From Tachypleus tridentatus (Eukaryota > Arthropoda > Merostomata > Xiphosura > Limulidae): DNA of 64,000 bases. The notes beneath the pieces are model-generated. The model was not told the DNA's origin, ran no database searches, and worked only from the letters and a program-made list of their open reading frames with translations. Location of the stretch: the NCBI RefSeq assembly GCF_004210375.1, contig NC_134829.1, positions 30,582,034-30,646,033 on the forward strand, read 5' to 3'. Position numbers and translations under genes: made by a program. Numbering within the stretch: the stretch's first letter is position 1; every line of letters begins with the position of its first letter. Shown piece after piece: positions 46,416-59,699 of the stretch.

Positions 46416-47600
46416 ATGTAATTGAGTATAAGATTGTAGAGGGCGTGTTTAGATGTTGGGTTGTATTTATTAATGTTGGTATAAAGGTATTCCTTTGTAT
46501 TGGGTTATCTTGGGCTTGAGTTCAGATTACAATATTTCATTGATATCAAACTAACAATTTGGAAGAACAATTGTTATTTCTTTAGAATCCTTCAGTTCGT
46601 TATACACATTTACAAGTTTGAATTTTTTTCCGTTTTTATTGTTTATTATCAAGTAATTTACAAGAATTACTACTTTTTTGATTATTTAAACTTAATAACT
46701 TTTAAAAAGTATTCACTTTCTTGGTCCTTCGTGGTTTTCTTGTATTGAACTTCCTGTCGTCAATAGCTTTAAGTTATCTCATTTTTTTCTGTTCTTGTTT
46801 TCCTTGTGGTTTAGATTCCAGACATGATTTTTTTGGTCGATTAATTTTTCTTGGTGCTAATTTTAAAACAACTTAAGCTTGAGATTTCGAAAACATTGAG
46901 AAAAACTAAAATTAATAATAATTATCAAACTGTAGTACAATAGAAAAAAAATCGTTATACAAAAGTCAAATCGCGGAAAGAATTAAAGCTCCGCATACAG
47001 GTACTGAATGGTTAAAAGCAGGATTGTAACTGATTTGGCTTTGATAAGAAATGATACTGCACACACGACTGGGGTTAGTTGTTGATTTTTGGTATGACAA
47101 TGAATTTATGTTGCAAGTTATTCAAAGTAAAGATGATTTTGAAAAGTAACGTTGTTCGTGGTCGCCTGGGCTTGTCAGATACTTATCAAAAACAAAATAA
47201 TATTTTATTTCAAAGTGGAGTTGTCTAGTAAAATATTATTTATAGAAACGTAAAGAACAACATAGGTAAAGACAACGCTGCCAAACAACTGTTAGGTTTC
47301 CACACTGTAAGTAACCGGTTTGACTGCATCGTGGTTGAGTAAAAGGTTCAAGGATAAAGGCATCAGACTACATCAAGATAACTGTAAATCTTATACATGT
47401 GAGTGAGCAAAAATATGTAGTAACGACTCACTGAAGGACTTCATTTTCTTCAAACAATGACTTAGTGTCATTCTGAACTTGTTAGATAATTATAAAATAA
47501 TTAAATAAAAGAGATATTAATTTAATAGTTAGCATAAAGAATCACCAAAAGAATTTTAAGACGATTTCAAAAGATACTGAAGCTACAAAGGCTACTACAT
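46416..47600. other. non-coding DNA (copy B)
   Basis: Counterpart of 22901-24100. Short substitutions only; no coding signal. Confidence 0.5.
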
Positions 47601-48690
47601 CGTGTACATCGTGTGTGATAAGTTGAAAATACTAAGCTGTACTGACGTGTGTGATAAGTTGTTTAACTTGTCACAGTGACTAACAATGGCACACATTGAT
47701 ACTGACTGTAATGTATGTGATAAGTTGTTTAACTTGTCACAGTGACTAAGATGGTCCACATTGATACTGACTGTAATGTATGTGATAAGTTGTTTAACTT
47801 GTCACAGTGACTAACATGGCACACATTGATACTGACTGTAATGTATGTGATAAGTTGTTTAACTTGTCACAGTGACTAAGATGGTCCACATTGATACTGA
47901 CTGTAATGTATGTGATAAGTTGTTTAACTTGTCACAGTGACTAAGATGGTCCACATTAATACTGACTGTAACGTATGTGATAAGTTGTTTAACTTGTCAC
48001 AGTGACTAACATGGCACACATTGATACTGACTGTAATGTATGTGATAAGTTGTTTAACTTGTCACAGTGACTAACAATGGCACACATTGATACTGACTGT
48101 AATGTATGTGATAAGTTGTTTGACTTGTCACAGTGACTAACATGGCACACATTGATACTGACTGTAATGTATGTGATAAGTTGTTTAACTTGTCACAGTG
48201 ACTAACATGGCACACATTGATACTGATTGTAATGTATGTGATAAGTTATTTAACTTGTCACAGTGACTAACAATGGCACACATTGATACTGACTGTATTG
48301 CATGTGATAAGTTGTTTGACTTGTCACAGTGACTAACATGGCACACATTGATACTGGATTGTACTGTAATGTATGTGATAAGTTGTTTAACTTGTCACAG
48401 TGACTAACATGGCACACATTGATACTAATTGTAATGTATGTGATAAGTTGTTTAACTTGTCACAGTGACTAACATGGCACACATTGATACTGATTGTAAT
48501 GTATGTGATAAGTTGTTTAACTTGTCACAGTGACTAACATGGCACACATTGATACTGACTGTAATGTATGTGATAGGTTGTTTAACTTGTCAGAGTGACT
48601 AACATGGCACACATTAATACTGATTGTAATGTATGTGATAAGTTGTTTAACTTGTCACAGTGACTAACATGGCACACATTGATACTGACT
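47601..48690. repeat. 65-bp hairpin satellite, about 16 units (copy B)
   Basis: Same unit as 24101-25215. The array start differs: a displaced GTGTGATAAGTTG word sits at 47602-47614 beside a short repeated ACATCGTGT, suggesting local rearrangement. One unit near 48355 carries an extra GTACT. Decayed units continue to about 48880. Confidence 0.96.
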
Positions 48691-48880
48691 GTAATGCATA
48701 TGATGATTTGTCTAGCTTACTATAATATCTAACATTATAAAGATTTTGGTTGTACAGTAGGTTATAACCTTTTAACTTGTTACAATGCTTAACATCTTAT
48801 AGAAAGTTTTTATTGCAATGTATGCAGTGAATTGTTTAACTTTTTATGATAATTAAATTATGTACGAGATTGTTATTGTA

Positions 48881-50904
48881 ACGTGCGAAAGAAAATAAAT
48901 CTGTTATATATGTGTAATCATTAGACTGTTGGTCCACTTTGTAATGTCGAATAATAAATTAGGCACAATGTCATAATATTATTCACATACCTAAATTAAT
49001 TTAAGCCACTATATAACGACTTAGATTACTGAAAAACCCTATAATTCTTATATAGACATCACTATTATAGGAGGTCTAACTGCTCGTCTGTGGTTCGCCT
49101 GACCCAAGTTGTGCTGATGTGCCCTAAACGGGAAAAAATGTAGTTCCCACCAAAGGGTGCGGGCAGTCGATGAATGCATTAGTTCTCAATGTTACAAATG
49201 ATATTTTCGATTTTACCATCAGTGAAAAAGAGATGGAAATCTTCAATGTGCGTGTACAATAACTAATCAGTTATTCTGCTGTATAATATTGAATAATAAA
49301 TTAGGTGCAATATTGCTCACACACCTAAATTAAATATATTCAATCCAAAAAGACTGTAAAACAAAAAACAAAATTGCAGTGTTATTGTATAAATTCTGGT
49401 TGTATTTAATTATTTAGTTTTCTTTGGTAACTAACATTTTATAGGTAGATTTTGACGTATTTTATGTGGAGGTTATATCCAGTTTAATGAACCTCATTTT
49501 TCTATGTTATTTATTCAAATACGAGCGTGGGTTAGGCTCGCGATAAAGCTTTGGATTTTGTACCTGGAAAACAGATTAACTTGGTACACACAATACGACA
49601 GAATTTCTCCTACAGCGGAAGATGTGTTTGTATTATAAGAGTGATAATTAACCGCTAATTATAGGTATTTTAATAATAGTGTTCTGCTTATTGGTTTTTC
49701 CTTTGATAAGCTATTCAAAGTTAAATGTATTTTTAAGTGTCCATTTTTTAACTGAAAAACGTTAAAAAACTTTCTCCCCTAAGTATGATTTATAGTTCCT
49801 AAAAATATATCTACTGAAAAACTTATGACAAACGTCTAGCAGTCAAACAAACTGTAGGGTTTTCCTTCCGTTGACTTTTTTCTGTAGTAATATTTTAGTT
49901 GCTAACTATTTACCATCCATTCTAAAAATACAAATATGAAACCAATCAACGAAACATCTTCCTATGAATGTAAACTTTTATTATAATATGACATTATAGA
50001 AAGAAGTGCAAAGCAAATATAGGGAGCTTGATTAAAATGGTGATCTTTAACCATTGTGTGAACTCCTTTACATGGATCTCACCATGTCCACAATTATATG
50101 TTTTTATAAATATACCCCTAATTATCGCGCACAGATTTAACTTTGTAATTTATCACTCATTTAAAACTTAACACTACCACCACTCACACCATTTGAATGT
50201 TATAAAACAGTCAAAGATGCACACCTGTTGTGTGATGAAACTTTCAAGGACTTTTCTTGCAGAAATATTAGTTGATTTGTGACTAATACATTTCACACAT
50301 CCTACCGTAATCATCTGCACGTGGTGCAAACTAAACGTGACGGGAAAGCAGTATCACTCTATATATTCCGCAAAACGGAAGTAAAGGGGAACACATGAAG
50401 ATGTTCACACAATTTCATATGCAGTTATTTTCATTGACAAATGCAATTTACCCCTACCCTTTCAGTTATTGACAACAACGTCTTGGCTGTTGCGTAAAAC
50501 AATTGCTTCCCAAAAAATATATAACAAATAAAAGACCTCCATTTAAAGAACATTTGGTTAAATTCTGTGTTCAAACCGTACAAGTAAGTTCATTGCACCT
50601 TATTTACAATAAATCGGGATATTTCAAATGAATATTTTCTAAACGCAAATTATTGCCCTTAATTGTCTTATTCCATAAATAACTATTTCCGTTTCATTAA
50701 CTTTATGTTTTTAGTACCCAGTTTTATTGTCATTGAAGAAATTTTTGAGCCGTGTTTGATTTTAATTATACCATTTCTCAACATCCAAACGCAATGTTAT
50801 GATGTTCTCTAGGAGAAATGCTAATCAAGTATTAAACTTGTACAAATGAAGGTTTAAAATCGAATTTCAAAAGTTATTTATGTGTTACGTGTTTGTGTGA
50901 GGAT
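48881..50904. other. non-coding DNA (copy B)
   Basis: Counterpart of 25396-27423, with no coding signal. Confidence 0.5.
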
Positions 50905-50998
50905 AAAACTAGAGTGGGCTTATCTGTTGTGTCAACCGCAGAGAATCGAACTCCGGATTTTGTTGTTGTAAGACCATAGACTTATCACTATCCTGCAA
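50905..50998 (-). mobile_element. tRNA-derived SINE fragment, family 2-like (copy B)
   Basis: Counterpart of 27424-27515. Confidence 0.7.
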
Positions 50999-51320
50999 GA
51001 GAACATTTCTATTGTGCATAGTTGAATAAAATAATGACAAAAATTATAAAAGTAAAAGCAACCATCTGTTATTACAAATCACTCAACTTTGAGTATTCTG
51101 TGGATAAAAATAAAATAACAAAAAGGTTTAGAACAGCTGATTTATTGATTGAACATTGTTTTGAGGTTAAATTAAATATCACAATGTGTGAACTTCTTTT
51201 CCAAGTAATAATTACCTTTTGAAGATTAAAAGATTAAAATAAATTCCATACACACACAAAAGAATAAATAGAAAACAAAATCATTCTTTATTAAACATTT
51301 TGTTACACACTTTATAATTA

Positions 51321-53579
51321 CACAACTACGTGATCGAGAAAAGTCATACTAATTTAAATAACTATTTCATCTATAAACAGACTTTAGGTTTATCAGCCTC
51401 CTCCTCCCCTCACAGCTGATCCTTTCCTCTCCTACTTTTGAAGTGAATATGTTGACGAAATTTGATTTTTTATGTTTTCTTTTGTCTTACCACAATTATC
51501 TATATTTACGGGTTTTTTTAAATAAGTTTTCTACATGATCGAGAAAAGTCATACTAATTTAAATAACTATTTAATCTATAAACATACTTTAGGTTTATCA
51601 GCCTCCTCCTCCCCTCATAGCTGATCCTTTCCTCTCCTACTTTTGAACTGAATATGTTTACGAAATTTGATTTTTTATGTTTTATTTGTCTTACCACAAT
51701 TATCTATATTTTACGGGTTTTTTTTAAATAAGTTTTCTACATGATCGAGAAAAGTCATACTAATTTAAATAACTATTTAATCTATAAAGATACTTTAGGT
51801 TTATCAGCCTCCTCCTCCCCTCATAGCTGATCCTTTCCTCTCCTACTTTTGAACTGAATATGTTGACGAAATTTGATTTTTTATGTTTTCATTTGTCTTA
51901 CCACAATTATCTATATTTACGGTTTTTTTTTTAAATAAGTTTTCTACATGATCGAGAAAATTCATACTAATTTAAATAACTATTTAATCTATAAAGATAC
52001 TTTAGGTTTATCAGCCTCCTCCTCCCCTCATAGCTGATCCTTTTCTCTCCTACTTTTGAACTGAATATGCTTACGAAATTTGATTTTTTATGTTTTCATT
52101 TGCCTTACCACAATTATCTATATTTACGGGTTTTTTAAAAATAAGTTTTCTACATGATCGAGAAAAGTCATACTAATTTAAATAACTATTTAATCTATAA
52201 ACATACTTTAGGTTTATCAGCCTCCTCCTCCCCTCATAGCTGATCCTTTCCTCTCCTACTTTTGAACTGAATATGTTTACGAAATTTGATTTTTTATGTT
52301 TTCTTTTGTCTTACCACAATTATCTATATTTACGGTTTTTTTTAAATAAGTTTTCTACATGATCGAGAAAAGTCATACTAATTTAAATAACTATTTAATC
52401 TGTAAACATACTTTAGGTTTATCAGCCTCCTCCTCCCCTCATAGCTGATCCTTTCCTCTCCTACTTTTGAACTGAATATGTTTACGAAATTTGATTTTTT
52501 ATGTTTTCATTTGTCTTACCACAATTATCTATATTTACGGTTTTTTTTAAATAAGTTTTCTACATGATCGAGAAAAGTCATACTAATTTAAATAACTATT
52601 TAATCTATAAACATACTTTAGGTTTATCAGCCTCCTCCTCCCCTCATAGCTGATCCTTTTCTCTCCTACTTTTGAACTGAATATGTTTACGAAATTTGAT
52701 TTTTTATGTTTTCATTTGTCTTACCACAATTATCTATATTTACGGGTTTTTTAAAAATAAGTTTTCTACATGATCGAGAAAAGTCATACTAATTTAAATA
52801 ACTATTTAATCTATAAACATACTTTAGGTTTATCAGCCTCCTCCTCCCCTCATAGCTGATCCTTTCCTCTCCTACTTTTGAACTGAATATGTTTACGAAA
52901 TTTGATTTTTTTATTTGTCTTACCACAATTATCTATATTTACGGGTTTTTTTAAAAATAAGTTTTCTACATGATCGAGAAAAGTCATACTAATTTAAATA
53001 ACTATTTAATCTATAAACATACTTTAGGTTTATCAGCCTCCTCCTCCCCTCATAGCTGATCCTTTCCTCTCCTACTTTTGAACTGAATATGTTTACGAAA
53101 TTTGATTTTTTATGTTTTCATTTGTCTTACCACAATTATCTATATTTACGGGTTTTTTAAAAATAAGTTTTCTACATGATCGAGAAAAGTCATACTAATT
53201 TAAATAACTATTTAATCTATAAACATACTTTAGGTTTATCAGCCTCCTCCTCCCCTCATAGCTGATCCTTTCCTCTCCTACTTTTGAACTGAATATGTTT
53301 ACGAAATTTGATTTTTTATGTTTTCATTTGTCTTACCACAATTATCTATATTTACGGGTTTTTAAAATAAGTTTTCTACATGATCGAGAAAAGTCATACT
53401 AATTTAAATAACTATTTAATCTATAAACATACTTTAGGTTTATCAGCCTCCTCCTCCCCTTATAGCTGATCCTTTCCTCTCCTACTTTTGAACTGAATAT
53501 GTTTACGAAATTTGATTTTTTATGTTTTCATTTGTTTACCACAATTATCTATATTTTAGGGGTTTTTTTTAAATAAGTT
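51321..53579. repeat. 205-bp satellite array, 11 units (copy B)
   Basis: GATCGAG phase points lie at 51332, 51537, 51743, 51950, 52156, 52361, 52566, 52772, 52972, 53178 and 53382. Three more units than copy A. One unit is about 200 bp because part of the TTTATGTTTTCATTTG word is missing. The first unit (ACGTGATCGAG, ATTTCATC) matches the first unit of copy A. Confidence 0.97.
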
Positions 53580-53599
53580 TTTTTTACGTGCGTAAAAAA
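53580..53599. repeat. perfect palindrome at the 205-bp array edge (B)
   Basis: Same TTTTTTACG-TG-CGTAAAAAA palindrome as 29484-29503. Confidence 0.85.
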
Positions 53600-53793
53600 T
53601 TTGACAACTCACACAAAGGCAAAACGATCTTTATTTTTCATAAGCAAATTATATATTTAACACAAAAGTCATATGCAATGATACTTTAGAAACCGACTGG
53701 AACAAACCTGTCAACCACCTTGAACACGTTTGTATAAAGCTCAAGACACTCAAAACCACTTCAATGAAAAAACGCCAAAAATCAATGTTTCAA

Positions 53794-54016
53794 GACCGGA
53801 AAGAAGACCTTGGTTCTCATACCAACAGACAACAATAAACTATGCCTGCTGTGGAAAGGACTTTTTCATGTGCAGAAAGTAGCCAACAGAATGGATTATG
53901 AGGTGAAAGTGTATGGAAAACCCAGATATAACATGCCAATCTCTTTAAAAGGTACTTCAAGAGGAAAGAAAACATGGCGGGTGTAGCTATCGAGGCACTG
54001 TTGGATATGTCTCGTG
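53794..54016 (+). mobile_element. Ty3/Gypsy integrase C-terminal relic (copy B)
   Basis: Counterpart of 29699-29920, a GPY/F-like fossil fragment, broken. Confidence 0.75.
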
Positions 54017-54395
54017 TATTTTTTTAAATAAAGAATCACAAGAATGATAACTTTAATGACGATTAAGAAATACTAGACCTAAGACTACTGGAAAGAAATG
54101 AGACAAGGAATCAAACATAAATGAAGAACTGGCTTGTTTTATACTGTGCAAGCAGAGAGACAGTAATAGCAGGTTTACTTATGTAACTGCTTGAGAATCA
54201 TCTGAGGTGTAGTTCAATTGTGATGCATTGACCTTATTCTAATATTCAGAGTGTTTTTCGAAGCTCCAACTGAGTATTGTTAAAGATTACCTAATAGTTT
54301 GTAGAAAAAGAAAATATCGGTGCTCAGCTAAGAAATTTATACATGGACATATGAACAACTGGTTACTGTATGAAGAATATCACCGAAAATGAAAA

Positions 54396-54840
54396 TAAAA
54401 CAAAGTTGGCGAAATATATATTTAGTGTGCTTCTAAATTTAACCATAACTAATATGTAGTGAAGATTATTCAATTGTTATAATGAAAGAAAATAAATACT
54501 GTATTAATAGAAAAGAGAAAAATAATTTCTTCAAATGGAGTTCTACAGTAATCAAACTCGCCTGTGTGAATTATTTCACAAAATATAATTATTTAAATCT
54601 TTGAATATATCTGTAGTTGCCCATATGGTAGTGTAGGTGAAGTTATCACTGACTATTATAATGACAGAGATCAGTTTTATTTTTAGTCAAATGGTGTTCT
54701 AAACTAAATTGACTAGCCTGTGTGGAATTTAACGAAAACAAATATTTAAAGCCTGCAATACAACGGAGATCGAAAAATGTAAAAACAATTGTATAGATAT
54801 TTTAATTGTTTTGAACACTTTATTTTAAATAAGTGGATTA
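54396..54840. repeat. decayed ~157-bp tandem repeat (copy B)
   Basis: Counterpart of 30300-30740. Small indels only. Confidence 0.65.
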
Positions 54841-55056
54841 TATTGTCAGTTTATTGTTGAAATTTGTAGCCAACAGTTCATATACACCTATTGTGAAAAA
54901 TCGCGACCGATGTAAAACGTGACCATCGTTAGCCAGCTGAGATTACACAGTTGTATATGATCGTGAAAGACAAACAGCAGAAGTGGGCCTATACATGCAT
55001 AACTGTTGTTGTGGTTAGACAGAGTGTAGAGATTACCATTATGCCATATTTATTTT

Positions 55057-55577
55057 GATAAATGGATGGAGAAGGATTAGCAACTTCATCTTTACTTAAA
55101 GATGGTGAACTACGAAGATTTGTTAAATAACAAGTAGTAGTAGGAAAAGAAAGAAAATAAGAGAATGGAAAGAATGGAACACAACGTGAAATCACCTACA
55201 TATCACAACAAAGGTGGAACAACGAATGAAAATGGATACAGGACTAACCAATCCAACCTGCCCAAATTTTATGAAGAATTATAACATGGATGCTTTCCTG
55301 GAAGGACACGAAATATTCGTCCAAATTAGAAACTGGGATAAGGGTGGCTGTACAATCTGTCTCAGCCCATTTCTCACGTAAAAAGGCCTTTAAATATATC
55401 TAGGTATGACGTCAGAAAATACCATGGACTATGATAAGTTACATGTGATGTTAATAAAACACAATGAACTCACCGACGAAGGAACTCACAAGAAATTCAA
55501 TCTAAACACTGGAGAAACTATACTTCACTTTGGGACACGTTGTTGGCGATACTTCACAAGATCACCACATATATCTT
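55057..55577 (+). mobile_element. Ty3/Gypsy gag-like relic (copy B)
   Basis: Counterpart of 30960-31480, a broken fossil with several breaks. Confidence 0.6.
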
Positions 55578-58156
55578 AAATTATTTATTCAATTGTAAAT
55601 GTTTTATATCATTACTACCACAATCTTCCTTTAAGGTAAGTGGTCGAAAAGTGGATCTTATTTATATAGTAATACACTTAAAATATTTTTATTGTACGGA
55701 GAATAATTCAGCTTTTTATCCCATGGCTATTTATCGTAAATTATAGCGCACTTGACATTTCACTCTAAATTCATCATTAAATGTTCGTTTATAATTAAGT
55801 CATTGCACAGTAATCCCTGTTATCGTCACGATTCAATATTGTGAATTGTTCACACATGAAATATTTTATCCTATTCTTATAAATTACAGCTTTCACCTAC
55901 AGTAAATTCCTAACTTATTGTTATTATTTCCGGATTTTAACTCGTGAACACCACTTTTAGCGAACTTACGAAAAAGTAATTGATTCTACGTGTATCATTA
56001 CAAGATCACTGATAATCTCTTATTACAGTAAATGTTATTCATTGTTATCATTATACACATACAATACAATGTTAATTTGAAGTGAAGCATTTGCTTTTTG
56101 AAAACATTGAAGTGAATTATTTTCAGAGCGAAAATTGAATATTTTACAATCAATTATAACAAACCCTTTCCTAAGTCACTATTTTAGTTTTCTTTCTTGT
56201 CATAGCTACCTGTATTAAACTTATCGTATAGTAAATATTTCACCTTACTTGTTCACTCTGCGTCCAGTGAATTGGTGGCACTGCAAATATACAGTGTTTC
56301 TCCGAAAATAAGACAGGGCTTATATTAATTTTCACTCCAAAATATGACATTAGGGCTTATTTTCGAGGGGTGTCTTGTCTTATTTTGATATATTAAAAAA
56401 ATGAAGTTACAAAGTAAAAATTATAAGACCTCTAAATAAATAGAAATTACGAAAAACATTCAGAAACTCATTAACAGGAATTTATTCAAAAACTATCATA
56501 TCGTCATCCTCTGGAATGTCTTGCAAATCATCTGTTTTTAAAATTCCTGTTGAGTTTTCACTTAACTCAATTTCTTGTAGAATTTTATATAATAATAAAC
56601 TATTATTAAACTAACTGATTAATACTTAAACTAATTAACTAACTATTAAACTAATTAATAAATTATTTTTTTTTATTTCTTTCCTGTTCCTGCCACTCTT
56701 AACTAGGGCTTATTTTAAGGGTAGGTCTTGTTATCGGAGAAACACGGTATTAACATAATACCGATTTCTACCATAACCGATACTATTGACAGCATAGAAG
56801 ATGTTTCACGTGATGTTTTCATTATATATTTACCAATACTTATATTAACTAACTATTAAACTAATTAATAAATTAATTTTTTTTATTTCTTTCCTCTTCC
56901 TGCCACTCTTAACTAGGGCTTATTTTAAGGGTAGGGCTTATATTAAAACTATCCCCAAAAATCACACTAGGTCTTATTCTATGGGTAGGTCTTATTATCG
57001 GAGAAATACGGTATTAATATAAACCGATTTCTACCATAACCGATACTATTGACAGCATAGAAGATGTTTCACGTGATGTTTTCATTATATATTTACCAAT
57101 ACTTAAATCGTTTCAAAGTAAATGTTTACCTTAATAGTTTATTTTAAAATTATATCTAATTAACTCACTGCACAACAAATGTTTCCTTTTTATCCTTAAA
57201 CATTTAATTATAATAAACTCATGAGACACTGCAGTAAACCTTTTCAAAATGTTATCATTATAATTTTCCTTTCAGCGAGATTATATCACAGTAATTATTT
57301 TACCAATTAAATGTTCCAATATGTTATTTTTTTTCAATTTCTCTTTCCATCATATAGTAAGCATCACTTTACCGTTATAAAAAGCTATTTATAATGAAAT
57401 TATCAAAAAGTGATTCAATTCATTGGTATCTCGATGTGTTTAGTTGTTGCCAACTTATTTCAAAATATTTATCTCGTTGTTGTCAATATACAATTTCGTG
57501 AAACAGAATAACCCACCTTATATCATAATTACTTCTATTCGCAACACCGAAAATGTCTCTTCATTTGAAAGTGAGCCTCATGGTTCCTGTTATCCACTTA
57601 ATTATAATACTTAACATATTGCTAATTCTTTACCTCAACGTTATTCGTATAATTTATATATCACAAGTTTGTCACACAGTAAATGTTTAAACTTGCTTTC
57701 TCGTTATCATTACTTAATTAATGGATTTCATAATCTTTAATTAGCTCGTAGTTAAAATATCGGGCAAAAAGGGTTTCATCTCATTGTTATTATCTAATAT
57801 TCAGTTCTAATGACAAAATCGCAAAGTTAGATACATTTAATTATAAAATACTCTTAAATGCTTTTCATTATTCTGACCATTTTGAAATTACTTCGAGAAA
57901 TCGTTTCGCACCAAATGTTTAACATGACTACTATTACAATTTTAACTTAGATTGAAATACTTAGTAAACAATTATCTTTAAACTTTCTGTTATGTTTAAC
58001 GTCACTATTACATTATTTACAAGTACATTCCACTGCCATGTTCTTTTATTCTTATCATTCAAGGATACTTATAGCATATATAGTAAACCAATTTTCCTTC
58101 TTAATGTAATTGTGATTAAATTTAATCAAATGATCCCACATTAAAATACTGTTTTG
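55578..58156. other. AT-rich decayed repeats plus MITE (copy B)
   Basis: Counterpart of 31481-34103. Near 55950 copy B lacks about 42 bp present in copy A at about 31847-31890. The gap is bounded by AACAC in both sides of copy A, a microhomology deletion signature. Confidence 0.5.
56291..57012. mobile_element. TIR-bearing MITE with partial duplication (copy B)
   Basis: Counterpart of 32231-32955, with right ends at 56749 and 57012. The internal duplication is present here too, so it predates the segment duplication. Confidence 0.85.
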
Positions 58157-58170
58157 ATTATTATTTATTA

Positions 58171-58442
58171 TGGCCCAGCGCGTAAGGCGTACGACTCGTA
58201 ATCCAAGGGTCGCGGGTTCGTGCCCGCGTCGCGCTAAACATGCTCGCCCTCTCAGCCGTGGGGGTGTATATGTGACGGTCAATCCCACTATTCGTTGGTA
58301 AAAGAGTAGCCCAAGAGTTGGCGGTGGGTGGTGATCACTAGCTGCCTTCCCTCTAGTCTTACACTGCTAAATTAGGGACGGCTAGCACAGATAGCCCTCG
58401 AGTAGCTTTGTGCGAAATTCCAAAACAAAACAAACCAAAACA
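58171..58442 (+). mobile_element. young SINE insertion present only in copy B
   Basis: A full family-1 SINE: head TGGCCCAGCGCGTAAGGCGT, B-box-like GCGGGTTCGTGCCCGC, body with TTGGTAAAAGAGTAGCCC, tail AGCTTTGTGCGAAATTCC and an A-rich end. It is bounded by the perfect 14-bp duplication ATTATTATTTATTA at 58157-58170 and 58443-58456. Copy A keeps the single unfilled site at 34104-34117. This insertion happened after the two copies separated. Confidence 0.98.
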
Positions 58443-59071
58443 ATTATTATTTATTACAAATCGTTGCAATGTGTTTAGCGTCAATGTTTCCATGCCACTT
58501 TTCTTGATAAAAAAACTTCTAAATAAAAAAGTTTACGTTATTCACCTATTATCATACAAGCACCATGAATTTTCATCAATATCTATAAAGTTAATGTAAG
58601 ACCAACAGCAGAGTAGACATTTAACCCGCCACCTTTTTACAATTGGAAGAATACTTATGACGAACATATGAAGTCTTTGAAAAGACCATATTAAAAGGAT
58701 TTTATTCTAAGAATTCCAATTTAAAACCCGATCTTCACAGTAGTTTCGTTTTTTCGCAGTGATTTCGCCAAAGAGAAAAAGTGATTAACATTTACTCCTC
58801 TTCCAGAAATTACTACAACATGAAAGTGAAGCTCATTACAACTACTGCAACAAATACATAATTAGCACGAGTGTTTTTCTTAAATCTTCCCCACACTAAA
58901 CTTTTTGAAATAAAAAAAAAAACCAACAGATGATAAAACTAACATCACATATTACTATCCGGATGTTTACTCAAAAATTTACGTTTATCATAACAATAAA
59001 TTTAGAGTTATCCTATTTGCATCTACACGATAATTCTTCAGCGCTATTTTTTTTTAATAAGAATATGAAAT

Positions 59072-59699
59072 TACAGTATACCCTCACCTGTTCGCGGGTT
59101 AGGCTCTTAACCCTATCGCACCTTATGCCGGTATAACGGGATAGCGTCATAAACGCGAATGCTCGGTAAACCGGGTTTTTGTAGGTCATAGAGACTAAAA
59201 GCGCTTTTCGAGGGTATGTCTGTATTTACTCTCTCAAGCAGTTTTATCGATTGCCGTTTTTATCGAACAATTATTACTGAATTGTACTGTACTGTATTAT
59301 TATTATCTGAACTGTGCGTACTATATTTATCTGTCAAAGTTACCCTTTAAATTTGTTCCACTTTCTGTCAATTATTATTCATGTGTTGTCCGCATAGAAA
59401 ATGGCTTTACGATACAGTAATACAGTATGGGTAACTATACTATGCGGTGTTACTGTCCTCCTGTACTTACGTTTCTTTTTGATTAAAATATTGTTGCAGT
59501 ACAAAATTAAAATGTGTTTACATTATCATTACTACTGTATTAATGAGTAAGAGTGTATTTAGAAAGTGACTGGGAAGCATTCAGTACCGTATATAATCTC
59601 ATACATAGAAGTTTTAAAACTGCATCCAATATTCGCTGTTTTTCGCTATTTCTTTTTTTTTCGTTCTTTAACCCCCCCAAATAGCGAGGGAATATTGTA
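59072..59699. mobile_element. pogo/Tigger-like MITE (copy B)
   Basis: Counterpart of 34749-35350, slightly longer. It has small tandem duplications near 59137-59150 (ACGGGATAGCGTC) and 59245-59262 (TATCGATTGCCGTTT). Confidence 0.75.

Noticed and set aside
58055-58288. 77-codon minus frame
   Set aside because: It is the antisense translation of the SINE head and has no coding meaning.
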